A stretch of DNA of 64,000 nt from Polynucleobacter paludilacus (GCF_018687595.1 NZ_CP061298.1:558001-622000); one strand, 5' to 3'. Numbered from the stretch's first letter, positions 41,582 to 50,738 are shown. Numbers and translations: made by a program. Notes: generated from the sequence alone by a model not told the origin.

Positions 41582-41770
41582 CTAAATAGGCATTCTCATT
41601 TTGGCGCTTAAATTACTGAGTAGACCAAGCTTGTCTAGTTGCGATAAGCGCAAGGCTTCTACTTCAAAGTCGAGTTGTGCTGGGTGAAACTCAGTATTCC
41701 CCAGATGAATGACGTAGGTCCAGACAAGATCTCGACCTCGGTTCTTAAAAATATCAACAACTCGCTTCAT
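41582..41770 (-). CDS. Short hypothetical protein
   Basis: This open frame of 62 codons encodes MKRVVDIFKNRGRDLVWTYVI and a moderately charged remainder. I recognise no domain. The only ribosome binding hint is AGGCGG about 8 bases upstream of the ATG. It lies alone between cytochrome b561 and DUF4239 genes on the same strand. It is plausible as a gene because it fills an otherwise empty space, but the evidence is modest. Confidence 0.5.
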   Translation of the reverse strand: MKRVVDIFKNRGRDLVWTYVIHLGNTEFHPAQLDFEVEALRLSQLDKLGLLSNLSAKMRMPI

Positions 41771-41803
41771 GTCTACCGCCTATTAGATACGGGGATACAG
41801 CAA

Positions 41804-42601
41804 TTAATGGCTTGCGCTCAAGGGCTTGTTGCTTAGTTGAGATTGAAGGGTGGTTTGGAGAGAAAGCAAGTTGCGAGGCTTAATCAGAATAATGCCCCGT
41901 GTTGGGCTATCGATATCAGCAATCAGAAAAAATGCGACTGAGACAATCAAAGGAAAGATGATGAATAGTCCACGATTTTTCATGTAATTGCGAGCCCCAT
42001 AACCGACTAAGGCGTTAGCAAATACCGCAATGGCAATCATCAAGGTCCACGCTGCAATAGGAATGCGATTCCACCAAGCCGCTTGGGTATAGCCTTCAGA
42101 ATTCAAGACCTCATTCATGCCAGATGCAATCAGCGCAGGGGTAGCCCCATTTTGGCTTTTGACATAGGGCAAGATGTTATTCCAGAGCGCCATTTGGGTT
42201 TTTTCAGTTTGGGCTCGGAGAGCTTGCTTCTCCTCATCTAATCTCAAACTATAAAAAGTAATGCGTTGATCCAAATACTCCACTAGTAATGCCTTAGTTT
42301 TATCTGCGGAACTGGCAGGCAACAAATCTGCACGTAAATATTCGGTGCCGATGGCATTAGCCTCAGCTTCCTCCAAGGTGTGCCTCAAGTCATAACGAGT
42401 GATCGCCATAGAGAAAGTAAAGCCAATAATGAGACCCAGAAGCGTCAAGGTGGCAGTTTGAATGACTCCTAAATCAAATTCCGATTCGGTATCTGCATTG
42501 CGATATCGACTAAAAAAGCACGAGCCCATCCAGGCTGAAAGAGTCAGCAAGATCAAGCTACAGACAAAGATGATGGCTGGCCAGTCGAATATGTAGAACA
42601 T
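41804..42601 (-). CDS. DUF4239 (bestrophin-like) membrane protein
   Basis: This 265-residue protein has two N-terminal helices (residues 8-28 and 48-68), a soluble coiled segment (80-170) and two C-terminal helices, matching DUF4239. TATLTLLGLIIGFTFSMAI and the acidic EEAEANAIGTEYLRADLLP are typical. Function is unknown; distant similarity to bestrophin anion channels has been noted for the family. The start codon abuts the lldD stop with no spacing, so translation is probably coupled. Confidence 0.85.
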   Translation of the reverse strand: MFYIFDWPAIIFVCSLILLTLSAWMGSCFFSRYRNADTESEFDLGVIQTATLTLLGLIIGFTFSMAITRYDLRHTLEEAEANAIGTEYLRADLLPASSADKTKALLVEYLDQRITFYSLRLDEEKQALRAQTEKTQMALWNNILPYVKSQNGATPALIASGMNEVLNSEGYTQAAWWNRIPIAAWTLMIAIAVFANALVGYGARNYMKNRGLFIIFPLIVSVAFFLIADIDSPTRGIILIKPRNLLSLQTTLQSQLSNKPLSASH

Positions 42602-43747
42602 TTAAAAAGTCCCTGGATACAAAATGTCTTTAGTCACATTCTGAATGTCGCGATGTCCTGTAAACGCCATCGTGATATCCAATTCGTTACGAATAATTTC
42701 TAAACATTTGGTGACACCAGCCTCGCCCATCGCGCCTAAGCCGTAAAGGAAGGGGCGACCAATCATCGTGCCTCGTGCACCAAGGGCCCAAGCTTTGAGT
42801 ACATCTTGTCCAGAGCGTATGCCGCCATCCATCCACACTTCAATATCCTGACCAACTGCGTCCACAATACCGGGCAGAGCTTTGATGCTGGAGATAGCGC
42901 CATCGAGTTGACGGCCACCATGATTAGAAACAATTAAGGCATCTGCGCCAGAGTCGGCAGCAAGGCGTGCGTCTTGCTCATCCAAAATGCCTTTGATGAT
43001 GAGTTTGCCACCCCATAATTTTTTAATCCATTGCACATCATCCCAATTGAGACCTGGATCGAATTGCTCAGCAGTCCAAGACGAAAGGGAAGACATATTG
43101 CCCACCCCTGTGGCATGCCCAACGATATTGCGGAAAGTCCGACGCGGTGTCATCGCCATACCCAAGCACCAATGAGGTTTGGTGGCCATGTCAATCATAT
43201 TGGCGATTGTGAGTTTGGGAGGGGCTGATAAGCCATTCTTCAGGTCTTTATGGCGTTGTCCTAAGATCTGTAGATCTAAGGTGAGCACTAAGGCAGAACA
43301 TTTAGCTGCCTTCGCCCTTTCAATCAGTCGTTCAATAAAGCCACGGTCTTTCATGACATAGAGCTGAAACCAAAATGGCTTAGTGGTTCTCTCGGCAACA
43401 TCTTCAATGGAGCAGATGCTCATGGTAGACAAGCAGAAGGGCACACCAAACTTTTCAGCAGCTTTGGCAGCCAATATTTCTCCGTCGGCGTGCTGCATGC
43501 CGGTGAGTCCAGTGGGAGCTAGCGCTACAGGCATCGTTACCTTTTCGCCAACCATGGTGGTTTCCAGAGTGCGGTTAGTCATATTGACGGCGACTCTTTG
43601 ACGTAACTTGATTTTCTGGAAATCAGACTCGTTTGCGCGATAGGTTGATTCGGTCCAAGAGCCAGAATCGGCGTAGTCGTAAAACATCTTGGGGGTACGT
43701 TTTTGATGAAGAACCCGCAGGTCTTCGATATTGGTAATGATTGCCAC
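42602..43747 (-). CDS. lldD: FMN-dependent alpha-hydroxy-acid dehydrogenase (L-lactate dehydrogenase type)
   Basis: This 381-residue enzyme belongs to the FMN-dependent alpha-hydroxy acid oxidase family and probably oxidises L-lactate to pyruvate at the inner membrane. ALAPTGLTGMQHADGE, LSTMSICSIEDVA, ALIVSNHGGRQLDGA (catalytic His) and MDGGIRSGQDVLKAWALGA are the signatures. Other hydroxy acids such as glycolate or mandelate are possible. DUF4239 follows directly. No LldR or LldP homologue is adjacent. Confidence 0.9.
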   Translation of the reverse strand: MAIITNIEDLRVLHQKRTPKMFYDYADSGSWTESTYRANESDFQKIKLRQRVAVNMTNRTLETTMVGEKVTMPVALAPTGLTGMQHADGEILAAKAAEKFGVPFCLSTMSICSIEDVAERTTKPFWFQLYVMKDRGFIERLIERAKAAKCSALVLTLDLQILGQRHKDLKNGLSAPPKLTIANMIDMATKPHWCLGMAMTPRRTFRNIVGHATGVGNMSSLSSWTAEQFDPGLNWDDVQWIKKLWGGKLIIKGILDEQDARLAADSGADALIVSNHGGRQLDGAISSIKALPGIVDAVGQDIEVWMDGGIRSGQDVLKAWALGARGTMIGRPFLYGLGAMGEAGVTKCLEIIRNELDITMAFTGHRDIQNVTKDILYPGTF

Positions 43748-43847
43748 TGGGCTTCCTCTTGCTAAATTTGGCTCTATCTTAGCAATACCCCAGCTTTCTT
43801 TCTACAATCGAGCTTTTCAACGGATTTTCCTGCTTCTAGACCCAGTG

Positions 43848-44759
43848 ATGTCACAGATTCCCTTATCCACCATCTTCTATCTGGTAAGCGCTACCGCACT
43901 TTGGGCTGGAAATGCTATAGCGGGCCGTTTATTGGTTGGTAGTGTTTCACCGATTACGCTCAGCGCAGTGCGTTGGTCACTTGCGGCACTCATCTTGTTG
44001 CCGCTGGGTTGGAGAGTCTTTAAGCCGGGCAGTGCCTTGTGGCTCAGCAAAAAACGTTTTCTGCTTTTGGGATTATTTGGAGTCGGCAGTTATAACGTTC
44101 TACTGTATTTGGCTTTACAGACCTCAACCCCAATTAATGTGACTTTGATTGGGGCCAGTATGCCGATTTGGATGTTAATTATTGGCGCACTCTGGTATCA
44201 AACGCGACCCAATCCATTACAACTCTTCGGCGCTTTGGTTTCGCTCTTAGGCGTTGCGCTGGTTCTCTCGCGGGGAGAGATGGCTATCTTGCTCAATCTT
44301 CAGGTGGTAATTGGCGATGTATTGATCATGCTTGCGACGATCTTATGGGCGCTTTACAGCTGGATGCTCAGTCGCCCAGGTAAAAGTACGGAGCGACAGT
44401 GGCCCTGGGCTGAGTTTCTGATGGCGCAGGTTTTCTCTGGTCTGTTATGGACTGCTTTATTCGATAGTGTTGAGGTGATGGCTGGACACGCTTTTATTCA
44501 CTTCACGCCTTTGAGTGTTTTGCTGATCCTTTTTGTTGCAATCGGCCCATCGTTGATTGCTTATCGTTGTTGGGGGCTTGGTGTGAATGGGGCAGGGCCG
44601 ACGGTCGCCGCTTTCTTTGCAAATCTGATCCCTTTATTTACTGCACTATTTTCTGCCGCTATGCTGGGTGAACCCCCGCACCTCTATCATGGGTTTGCCT
44701 TTATCTTGATTGCTTTGGGGATTGCCGTTTCCTCTGCAAAGCCTAGGGACCGGTCCTAG
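43848..44759 (+). CDS. EamA/DMT-family transporter
   Basis: This is a ten-helix drug/metabolite transporter of 303 residues with two EamA repeats. ALWAGNAIAGRLLVGSVSP and LALQTSTPINVTLIGASMP are typical of RhaT-like exporters. I start it at the ATG giving MSQIPLSTIFYLVSA; the open frame upstream lies in the lldD promoter region and is not conserved. It is divergent from lldD. The substrate is not predictable. Confidence 0.88.
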   Translation: MSQIPLSTIFYLVSATALWAGNAIAGRLLVGSVSPITLSAVRWSLAALILLPLGWRVFKPGSALWLSKKRFLLLGLFGVGSYNVLLYLALQTSTPINVTLIGASMPIWMLIIGALWYQTRPNPLQLFGALVSLLGVALVLSRGEMAILLNLQVVIGDVLIMLATILWALYSWMLSRPGKSTERQWPWAEFLMAQVFSGLLWTALFDSVEVMAGHAFIHFTPLSVLLILFVAIGPSLIAYRCWGLGVNGAGPTVAAFFANLIPLFTALFSAAMLGEPPHLYHGFAFILIALGIAVSSAKPRDRS

Positions 44760-44853
44760 CGGGCTCTAAACCACTCAATTGCTCTTGTGCAATGCAAAAA
44801 TAGTCAATATCGGTATCATTTAAGGCTATTTACAGAATTGCTAGGAAAAGAAA

Positions 44854-46002
44854 ATGCCAGGTTTATTGCCCAATGTTGATCCTGATGGTCTATTAGAGTT
44901 TTCAGTGGTTTACACCGATCGCTCTTTGAACCACATGTCAAATGAGTTCAAGAAGGTCATTGTTGATATTTCGAGTATCTTGAAAGATGCCTACAACGCA
45001 AGCTCTGCAGTGATCGTTCCTGGTAGTGGTACCTATGGCATGGAAGCTGTAGCTCGCCAGTTTGCTACCAATCAAAAATGTGTGGTTTTACGAAATGGCT
45101 ACTTTAGCTATCGCTGGACGCAAATTTTTGATTTGGCCAACATCACTAATGACATCACCGTGATTAAAGGTAGACAGCTAGACAATTCCACTCAAGGTGT
45201 ATTTGCTCCAGCGCCTATTGAAGAGGTTGTGGCGCAGATTAAAGCGCACAAGCCAGCAGTGGTATTTGCTCCCCATGTAGAAACTTCTGCTGGAATCATT
45301 CTTCCGGATGACTACTTAAAAGCAGTGGGTGAAGCGGTGAGATCGGTGGGCGGTTTGTTTGTATTGGATTGCATCGCCTCTGGTGCAATGTGGGTTGATA
45401 TGAAAGCCTGCCATGTTGATCTCTTGATTACTGCACCACAAAAAGGGTGGAGTAGTTCACCTTGTTGCGCAATGGTTGCGATGAGTGATCGTGCCCGTGA
45501 AAAAATTGAGAGTACCCAGAGCAGTAGTTTTTCGATGGATCTCAAAAAATGGTTGCAGATCATGGAGACCTATGAAAAGGGTGCTCACGTTTATCACACC
45601 ACCATGCCAACTGACGCGCTCAAAATTCTGCGCAATGTCATGAAAGAAACCCAAGACCTTGGCTTTGATTCGTTAAAAGCTAAACAGGTTGAACTCGGGA
45701 GTAAAGTGCGTGCTTTACTCGAGTCAAAAGGTTATCCATCAGTTGCAGCCAAAGGTTTCCAGGCTCCTGGCGTAGTGGTTAGCTACACCAAGGATCCAGA
45801 GATTCAATCGGGCAAGAAATTTATTGCGCTCGGTTTGCAAACTGCTGCTGGTGTTCCCCTTCAATGTGACGAGCGTCCCGATTTCAAAACCTTCCGTATC
45901 GGCTTGTTTGGTATTGAGAAGTTAGAGCATGTTGATCGTACGGTTCAACACCTTGAAGCCGCTTTAGAGAAGATCGTCGAGACTGAGGCAATACCTGCTT
46001 AA
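44854..46002 (+). CDS. Class V aminotransferase (alanine-glyoxylate / serine-pyruvate type)
   Basis: This 382-residue PLP enzyme is a fold-type I class V aminotransferase. The PLP lysine is in APQKGWSSSPCCAMVAMS. VIVPGSGTYGMEAVARQF and FAPHVETSAGIILPD line the cofactor site. FRIGLFGIEKLEHVDRT is the usual C-terminal motif. The amino donor may be alanine, serine or aspartate. AGGAAAAG upstream is the ribosome binding site. A near-perfect terminator follows. Confidence 0.9.
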   Translation: MPGLLPNVDPDGLLEFSVVYTDRSLNHMSNEFKKVIVDISSILKDAYNASSAVIVPGSGTYGMEAVARQFATNQKCVVLRNGYFSYRWTQIFDLANITNDITVIKGRQLDNSTQGVFAPAPIEEVVAQIKAHKPAVVFAPHVETSAGIILPDDYLKAVGEAVRSVGGLFVLDCIASGAMWVDMKACHVDLLITAPQKGWSSSPCCAMVAMSDRAREKIESTQSSSFSMDLKKWLQIMETYEKGAHVYHTTMPTDALKILRNVMKETQDLGFDSLKAKQVELGSKVRALLESKGYPSVAAKGFQAPGVVVSYTKDPEIQSGKKFIALGLQTAAGVPLQCDERPDFKTFRIGLFGIEKLEHVDRTVQHLEAALEKIVETEAIPA

Positions 46003-46017
46003 GTCCAGTTACTAGAA

Positions 46018-46052
46018 GAAAAAGGGTCATCTTAGGATGACCCTTTTTCTTT
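46018..46052 (+). terminator. Rho-independent terminator after the aminotransferase gene
   Basis: A perfect 14-bp stem, GAAAAAGGGTCATC and GATGACCCTTTTTC with loop TTAG, ends in a T-rich run. It starts 15 bases after the stop. Confidence 0.95.
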
Positions 46053-46160
46053 CTGGGACTTTCATTGTCGAAGCCAAACCCTATCCAAAACCCTTAAATT
46101 GGCATATTTGTTGATTTATTAGGTATGATTCATTCATCACTGAATGTTTTGGAGATATAA

Positions 46161-46424
46161 ATGACTCGTACTTCCCGCCTTGCTTTAGCCGCTTTGGTTT
46201 CCGCCTCAATTGGTTTAAGCCCAATGATGGTCTTGGCTGCAGATCCTGCCCCTGCACCTGTAGCTGCTCCAGCAGCAGCGCCTGCAGCAATGCCAGCAGC
46301 AACAACAGCTGCGCAAGATAAGGCTGCCGCTAAAGCAGAAAAGAAAGCCAAGAAAAAGGCAGAAAAGAAAGCCAAGAAAAAAGCTAAGAAAAAAGCGAAA
46401 GCTGCAGAAGCCGCTGCTCAGTAA
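46161..46424 (+). CDS. Small exported alanine/lysine-rich protein
   Basis: The 87-residue product has a good signal peptide, cleaved near LAADPAP (about residue 26). The mature part is low-complexity: an Ala/Pro-rich stretch (27-50), then KAEKKAKKKAEKKAKKKAKK, ending AAEAAAQ. It would be very basic in the periplasm or on the surface. I know no defined function. TTTGGAGATATAA upstream gives GGAG as ribosome binding site, and a weak promoter (TTGGCA at 46099, TATGAT at 46124, 19-base spacer) is possible. Its end overlaps the convergent nnrD gene by 7 bases. Confidence 0.8.
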   Translation: MTRTSRLALAALVSASIGLSPMMVLAADPAPAPVAAPAAAPAAMPAATTAAQDKAAAKAEKKAKKKAEKKAKKKAKKKAKAAEAAAQ

Positions 46425-47308
46425 TGTTGATTTAGGAGTGATCTCATTTCTAAAATGAGTTCGGAGGGTGTTAGGCCAAGCGGCCCGACACCCTGAGCAA
46501 CTAAAGCATCAGCAGCGCTCGCATGCAACTCTACTGCTAGGCAGCTTGCATCCCATAAGTCCAAAGCATGACGCACGCCTTGTGCTGCTAAGGCAGCAAT
46601 GCTCCCTGTCAAGACATCCCCCATCCCGCCTGTCGCCATACCTGCGTTGCCTTGTAAGCACTGCACGGGCGCATCAATAGGTGAGGCAATCAGTGTATGT
46701 TGACCCTTGAGAATCACAATTGACTGAGTTAGCTCTACCAAGGCATGAATAGATCCAAGCCGATCCGCTTGGACTTGCGCGCTAGTAGAGTTTAGTAGTC
46801 GAGCAGCTTCACCTGGATGAGGTGTTAATACTGTTGACAGCGGAAAAGTTTGATTGCGATGACGCAAGAGAGTTAACAAAGATTCATCTTGACCGATGAG
46901 GTTAAGGGCATCCGCATCAATGATGAGAGGAACGGCAGGGTAGCTTAGTGCTGCACTGAGCCACGCCTGTGCAATTGAAGTATTTCCAAGACCTGGACCA
47001 ATCGCAATGCAGTCTGGTTTTAACTCTGTAAGTTGCATCGCTGCATCAGGCTTGGCTAAGCGAACCATCAGCTCAGCTTGCTCAGGCACGCAATGGGCTG
47101 AAGCAGGATCTAGCATTTCTAATATAGTCCAGCCTGCACCCAAATGGAGACAGGCTTTTCCGGCTAAGACAATTGCCCCAGCCATACCGGGGGCGCCACC
47201 AATCAGCACCACTTTTCCAGCATCAGATTTGCTTTCTGCTGGATCGCGCTGGAGTCGCTTAATCAGTGCAAAGTAATTTAAAGGCTCGGGGGCTGTAGTG
47301 TTAGGCAT
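46418..47308 (-). CDS. nnrD: ADP-dependent NAD(P)H-hydrate dehydratase
   Basis: This 296-residue protein is a ribokinase-fold YjeF C-terminal domain that dehydrates NAD(P)HX with ADP to repair damaged cofactor. Conserved blocks are VVLIGGAPGMAGAIVLAG, GPGLGNTS, LTPHPGEAARLL and NAGMATGGMGDVLTG. The epimerase domain (NnrE) usually fused upstream is absent here. I start at the ATG giving MPNTTAPEPLN; a longer start is possible. Confidence 0.92.
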   Translation of the reverse strand: MPNTTAPEPLNYFALIKRLQRDPAESKSDAGKVVLIGGAPGMAGAIVLAGKACLHLGAGWTILEMLDPASAHCVPEQAELMVRLAKPDAAMQLTELKPDCIAIGPGLGNTSIAQAWLSAALSYPAVPLIIDADALNLIGQDESLLTLLRHRNQTFPLSTVLTPHPGEAARLLNSTSAQVQADRLGSIHALVELTQSIVILKGQHTLIASPIDAPVQCLQGNAGMATGGMGDVLTGSIAALAAQGVRHALDLWDASCLAVELHASAADALVAQGVGPLGLTPSELILEMRSLLNQHY

Positions 47309-47400
47309 GAATAGAAATAGATGGCTCTCAATAGATGTTACTACCAAGCCGTCAAATAAAGGTATTAAGATGGAAGCACTGAATATTTTGAAGGCAATCG

Positions 47401-48258
47401 ATGAGCCCTAAGCTCCCCGTTAACAATTCTCAGACCATTACCGAGTTCTTCAATCTTCATAAAGAGGATATTCATGAAGAAACTACTGAGGAATCTTACA
47501 AGTTTGCTTTTGCAGACGAAGCCTTCTTGGCTCGCAAAGAAACGATGGGAATTCGGTTTGAGTTGGAGTTGCTAAAGCCCGACATCCTATTACGTGAACA
47601 TGGTATTGAACATACCATCACGGTCTTTGGCTCAACGCGCTTTATTAGTCATGATGAAGCAGAAAAACGAGTGGCAGAAGCCAAGACTCCTGAAGAGCAG
47701 TTTGAGGCCAAACGGGCAATCGACAATAGTCACTTTTATGAGGAAGCCAGAAAGTTCGGTACTTTAGTGGCCCAATACAATGCGACCCAAACGAGCGCTA
47801 ATAACAAGTTGCATATTTGTACTGGTGGTGGTCCCGGCATTATGGAAGCAGCTAGCAGAGGCGCTTTTGAGAGTGGCGACCAAACCATTGGTTTTAACAT
47901 TAGCCTGCCGCGTGAGCAAAGACCCAATCCCTATCTCACTGAAGGCCTCAGTTTTCGCTTTCATTACTTTGCACTCCGCAAGATGCACTTCATGCTGCGT
48001 GCGAGAGCTATTGTGGCCTTTCCTGGAGGATTTGGTTCCATGGATGAACTGTTTGAGGTGTTGACCTTAATGCAAACCCATAAGGTGGCCCTACTACCGA
48101 TCATCCTGGTTGGTAAAACTTTTTGGGAGAATTCGATAAACTTCAATTTAATGATGGAGTACGGAGTGATCGAACGAACCGATATGAAGCTCATTCATTG
48201 CACCGAAACCGCAGAAGAGACTTGGCGAATTATCCAGCAGTGGTATCAACTGGCCTGA
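47401..48258 (+). CDS. LOG family protein (TIGR00730-like, long form)
   Basis: This 285-residue Rossmann-fold protein belongs to the LOG/lysine-decarboxylase-like family. ICTGGGPGIMEAASRGAF and AFPGGFGSMDELFEVLTLMQ are the signature motifs; the usual PGGxGTxxE reads PGGFGSMDE. Members are nucleoside 5'-monophosphate phosphoribohydrolases. The long N-terminus, with the acidic EDIHEETTEESYKFAF, marks a subgroup that is larger than plant-like LOG. The name lysine decarboxylase should not be used. Confidence 0.88.
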   Translation: MSPKLPVNNSQTITEFFNLHKEDIHEETTEESYKFAFADEAFLARKETMGIRFELELLKPDILLREHGIEHTITVFGSTRFISHDEAEKRVAEAKTPEEQFEAKRAIDNSHFYEEARKFGTLVAQYNATQTSANNKLHICTGGGPGIMEAASRGAFESGDQTIGFNISLPREQRPNPYLTEGLSFRFHYFALRKMHFMLRARAIVAFPGGFGSMDELFEVLTLMQTHKVALLPIILVGKTFWENSINFNLMMEYGVIERTDMKLIHCTETAEETWRIIQQWYQLA

Positions 48259-48277
48259 ACCTTCAGATATTGAGACG

Positions 48278-48790
48278 ATGCAAATACCAGATAACTCCCT
48301 CGTAGTACAGCTCGATATACCTGCCTATACCTTTGGCATCGCCATATTGATGATTGTCATGGTTCTTCATGGGGTTTGCCTCCTCCAGATCGCTAAGCGT
48401 TATGAGGTCAAAGCCTATCTCTATTTAGAAGAGAAAAAATATACCGCAGTCACTACAGTTTTTTATCTATCTATCTTTCTACTCCTCATGACTCATCTCT
48501 TTGAGATTTTGATTTGGGGTCTATTCATTTACAGCTTTGGGCTAATAGCGCATTGGTCACAAAGTGTTTTATTTAGTGGCAGCGCATATACGGCAATCGG
48601 TTTTATGGATGACACCTTGCCTGAAGGCTGGCGCATGCTTGCTGTGATCATCGCATTTTCTGGCTTATTTGCTTTTGCTTGGACAGCCTCAGTCATGATC
48701 TCAATGACGAGGAGTTTTCGGAAAGCATATACGCGGATTCATATGCATAAACTCAATCTGTCCCAAGAGATTATCGATCGGTTTGAATAA
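48278..48790 (+). CDS. Ion-channel-like membrane protein (two-helix pore type)
   Basis: This 170-residue protein has three to four helices (about 17-37, 55-90, 115-140) and a pore-loop-like segment SGSAYTAIGFMDDTLPEGWR between the last ones. It resembles two-helix potassium channel proteins (Ion_trans_2), but the filter reads YTAIGF rather than TVGYG, so potassium selectivity is doubtful. A basic cytosolic tail (RSFRKAYTRIHMHK) ends it. It lies 19 bases after the LOG gene and 3 bases before the flavoprotein gene. Confidence 0.7.
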   Translation: MQIPDNSLVVQLDIPAYTFGIAILMIVMVLHGVCLLQIAKRYEVKAYLYLEEKKYTAVTTVFYLSIFLLLMTHLFEILIWGLFIYSFGLIAHWSQSVLFSGSAYTAIGFMDDTLPEGWRMLAVIIAFSGLFAFAWTASVMISMTRSFRKAYTRIHMHKLNLSQEIIDRFE

Positions 48791-48793
48791 TCT

Positions 48794-50011
48794 ATGAGTA
48801 CACAATGGGACGCCATCATTATTGGCGGAGGTGCAGCTGGCCTTTTTTGCGCAGGAGTCGCAGGGCAACTCAATAAGAGGGTACTGGTACTGGATCATGC
48901 CGAGGTCTTGGGGGAAAAGATTCGGATTAGCGGGGGTGGCCGCTGTAATTTCACAAACCAGCATAGTGGCCCAGCCAATTTCTTATCACTCAATCCCCAT
49001 TTTGTGAAGAGTGCTCTTGCACGTTACCCTGCAAAAGCCTTTATCAAATTAGTAGAGTCCTATGGCATTGACTATCACGAGAAACATCAGGGTCAACTGT
49101 TTTGCGACCACTCTGCGCAAGACATTATTCAAATGCTGTTTGCTGAGTGCGCTAAAGGGAAGGTGGTGATACGCAATCCCGTGTCTGTACTCAATATTGC
49201 GCAAGAGTCAGGAAGCTGGGTGGTCAATACCAGCGCAGGATCAGAAAAAACAAAGTCTGTTGTCATGGCAACCGGCGGCTTACCAGTGCCCGCGATTGGT
49301 GCCACTGCTTACGCACTGGATATTGCCAAACAATTTAATCTGAGTGTGGTTGAACCTCGCCCAGGTTTAGTCCCTCTGTCCTTTACTGCAGACTCATTTC
49401 ATCATCTCAATGAATTAGCAGGTCTGAGCTTGCCAGTCCGAATTAGTTCAGGATCTAAAGGTGATCGCTATGGTGTCTGCCGCTTTCAGGAAGACTTATT
49501 ACTGACGCACAAGGGCTTATCTGGGCCAGCTGTTTTACAGGCCAGCAGTTATTGGACTGAAGGTGAGGGTATCCATATTGATTGGCTTGGCTCAGTTGAA
49601 GTGGCTGGTGGCTTTCATTGCGATACTTTGTTTAATGATGAGGACAATCGCTTAAAAACTGCTGAGACAATTTTGGCTTCTGTGCTTCCGCAGCGTTTGG
49701 CAAAAGCCTTTGCGGAACAGAAAAATCTTGCAGGTCGCAAGTGGGCAGAAGTCTCTAAAAAAGATCGCCAGGCACTTAAAGAATTGATAACCAACTGGTC
49801 GGTGAAGCCTGCAGGTACCCTGGGCTGGAAAAAGGCTGAAGTGATGCTGGGAGGAGTAGATACCAACGATCTAGATGGTCAAACGATGATGGCTAAATCC
49901 CATCCTGGTTTGTATTTCATTGGCGAGTGTGTTGATGTTACTGGCCACTTAGGCGGCCATAATTTTCAGTGGGCTTGGGCTAGTGGCTTTGCTTGCGCGC
50001 AAGCTGTTTAG
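48794..50011 (+). CDS. NAD(P)/FAD-dependent oxidoreductase, BaiN/HI0933 family
   Basis: This 405-residue flavoprotein has an N-terminal FAD dinucleotide-binding motif (IIIGGGAAGLFCAGVAG), followed by RISGGGRCNFTN, the marker of the HI0933/YhiN/BaiN family. GECVDVTGHLGGHNFQWAWA is the C-terminal FAD site. The physiological reaction is unknown for most members; BaiN-like names reflect one gut enzyme. It overlaps the convergent terC gene by 32 bases, both reading through coding sequence. Confidence 0.9.
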   Translation: MSTQWDAIIIGGGAAGLFCAGVAGQLNKRVLVLDHAEVLGEKIRISGGGRCNFTNQHSGPANFLSLNPHFVKSALARYPAKAFIKLVESYGIDYHEKHQGQLFCDHSAQDIIQMLFAECAKGKVVIRNPVSVLNIAQESGSWVVNTSAGSEKTKSVVMATGGLPVPAIGATAYALDIAKQFNLSVVEPRPGLVPLSFTADSFHHLNELAGLSLPVRISSGSKGDRYGVCRFQEDLLLTHKGLSGPAVLQASSYWTEGEGIHIDWLGSVEVAGGFHCDTLFNDEDNRLKTAETILASVLPQRLAKAFAEQKNLAGRKWAEVSKKDRQALKELITNWSVKPAGTLGWKKAEVMLGGVDTNDLDGQTMMAKSHPGLYFIGECVDVTGHLGGHNFQWAWASGFACAQAV

Positions 50012-50738
50012 CTCGAGCGCGAATATTGAGTAACTCAACCCCCAGAGAAAAAGCCATCGCAACATAGATGTAACCCTTAGGGATATGCAATCCCATCCCT
50101 TCGGCAATTAAGACTACACCCACGACGGTCAGAAAAGAGAGCGCCAACACTTTGATGGAAGCATGGCGGCCGACAAAGTCTCCGATCGGTTTAGCAGCAA
50201 GTAGCATGATCAAAACCGAAGCGATCACAGCGGCAATCATGATCGCAATCTCATCCACCATACCTACTGCAGTAATGACACTATCCAAAGAGAAGATCAT
50301 ATCGAGTAGCGCAATTTGCCCTACTGAAGCAATGAATAATTTCTGGATAGATTCTTTGGGGCTGATCTGCTCAGCTTCTGAAGGGGTATTGGAGTCATGA
50401 TGGAGCTCCACTTCAGAATAGATTTCCTTTGAGGCTTTCCAGATCAGGAAGAAGCCGCCGAGTAATAAGATCAGATCTCGACCAGAGACCGCATGCTCAA
50501 AAAAGCTAAAAAGGGGTTCTGTTAAACCCATCACCCATGACAAACTCAGTAACAGTAGGATGCGGGTGACGAGTGCAAAAAGGAGGCCAATCCGCCTAAC
50601 CTGTTCGCGGATGCTGACCGGTAAGCGACCTGCAATCACACTAATAAAAATAATGTTATCGATGCCCAGAATAATTTCGAGTGCGGCCAAGGTGAAGAAG
50701 GCTACCCAAGCATTAGGGTTTACAAGTAGATCGAGCAT
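49980..50738 (-). CDS. TerC family integral membrane protein
   Basis: This 252-residue protein has seven to eight helices and matches TerC. The N-terminal FFTLAALEIILGIDNIIFIS and LLDMIFSLDSVITAVGM carry the conserved Asp/Asn pairs thought to bind a metal ion. TerC proteins export Mn2+ or affect tellurite resistance. I use the ATG giving MLDLLVNPNAW. It has no CBS or CorC domains. Its end overlaps the BaiN-like gene. Confidence 0.9.
   Translation of the reverse strand: MLDLLVNPNAWVAFFTLAALEIILGIDNIIFISVIAGRLPVSIREQVRRIGLLFALVTRILLLLSLSWVMGLTEPLFSFFEHAVSGRDLILLLGGFFLIWKASKEIYSEVELHHDSNTPSEAEQISPKESIQKLFIASVGQIALLDMIFSLDSVITAVGMVDEIAIMIAAVIASVLIMLLAAKPIGDFVGRHASIKVLALSFLTVVGVVLIAEGMGLHIPKGYIYVAMAFSLGVELLNIRARAKQLARKQSH

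Noticed and set aside
46090..46160. Strong sigma-70 promoter before the Lys/Ala-rich peptide
   Set aside because: The best -35/-10 pair has a 19-base spacer and a poor -35, so it is mentioned only as weak.
47401..48258. Lysine decarboxylase
   Set aside because: The motif belongs to LOG-type phosphoribohydrolases; the older name is a mis-annotation.
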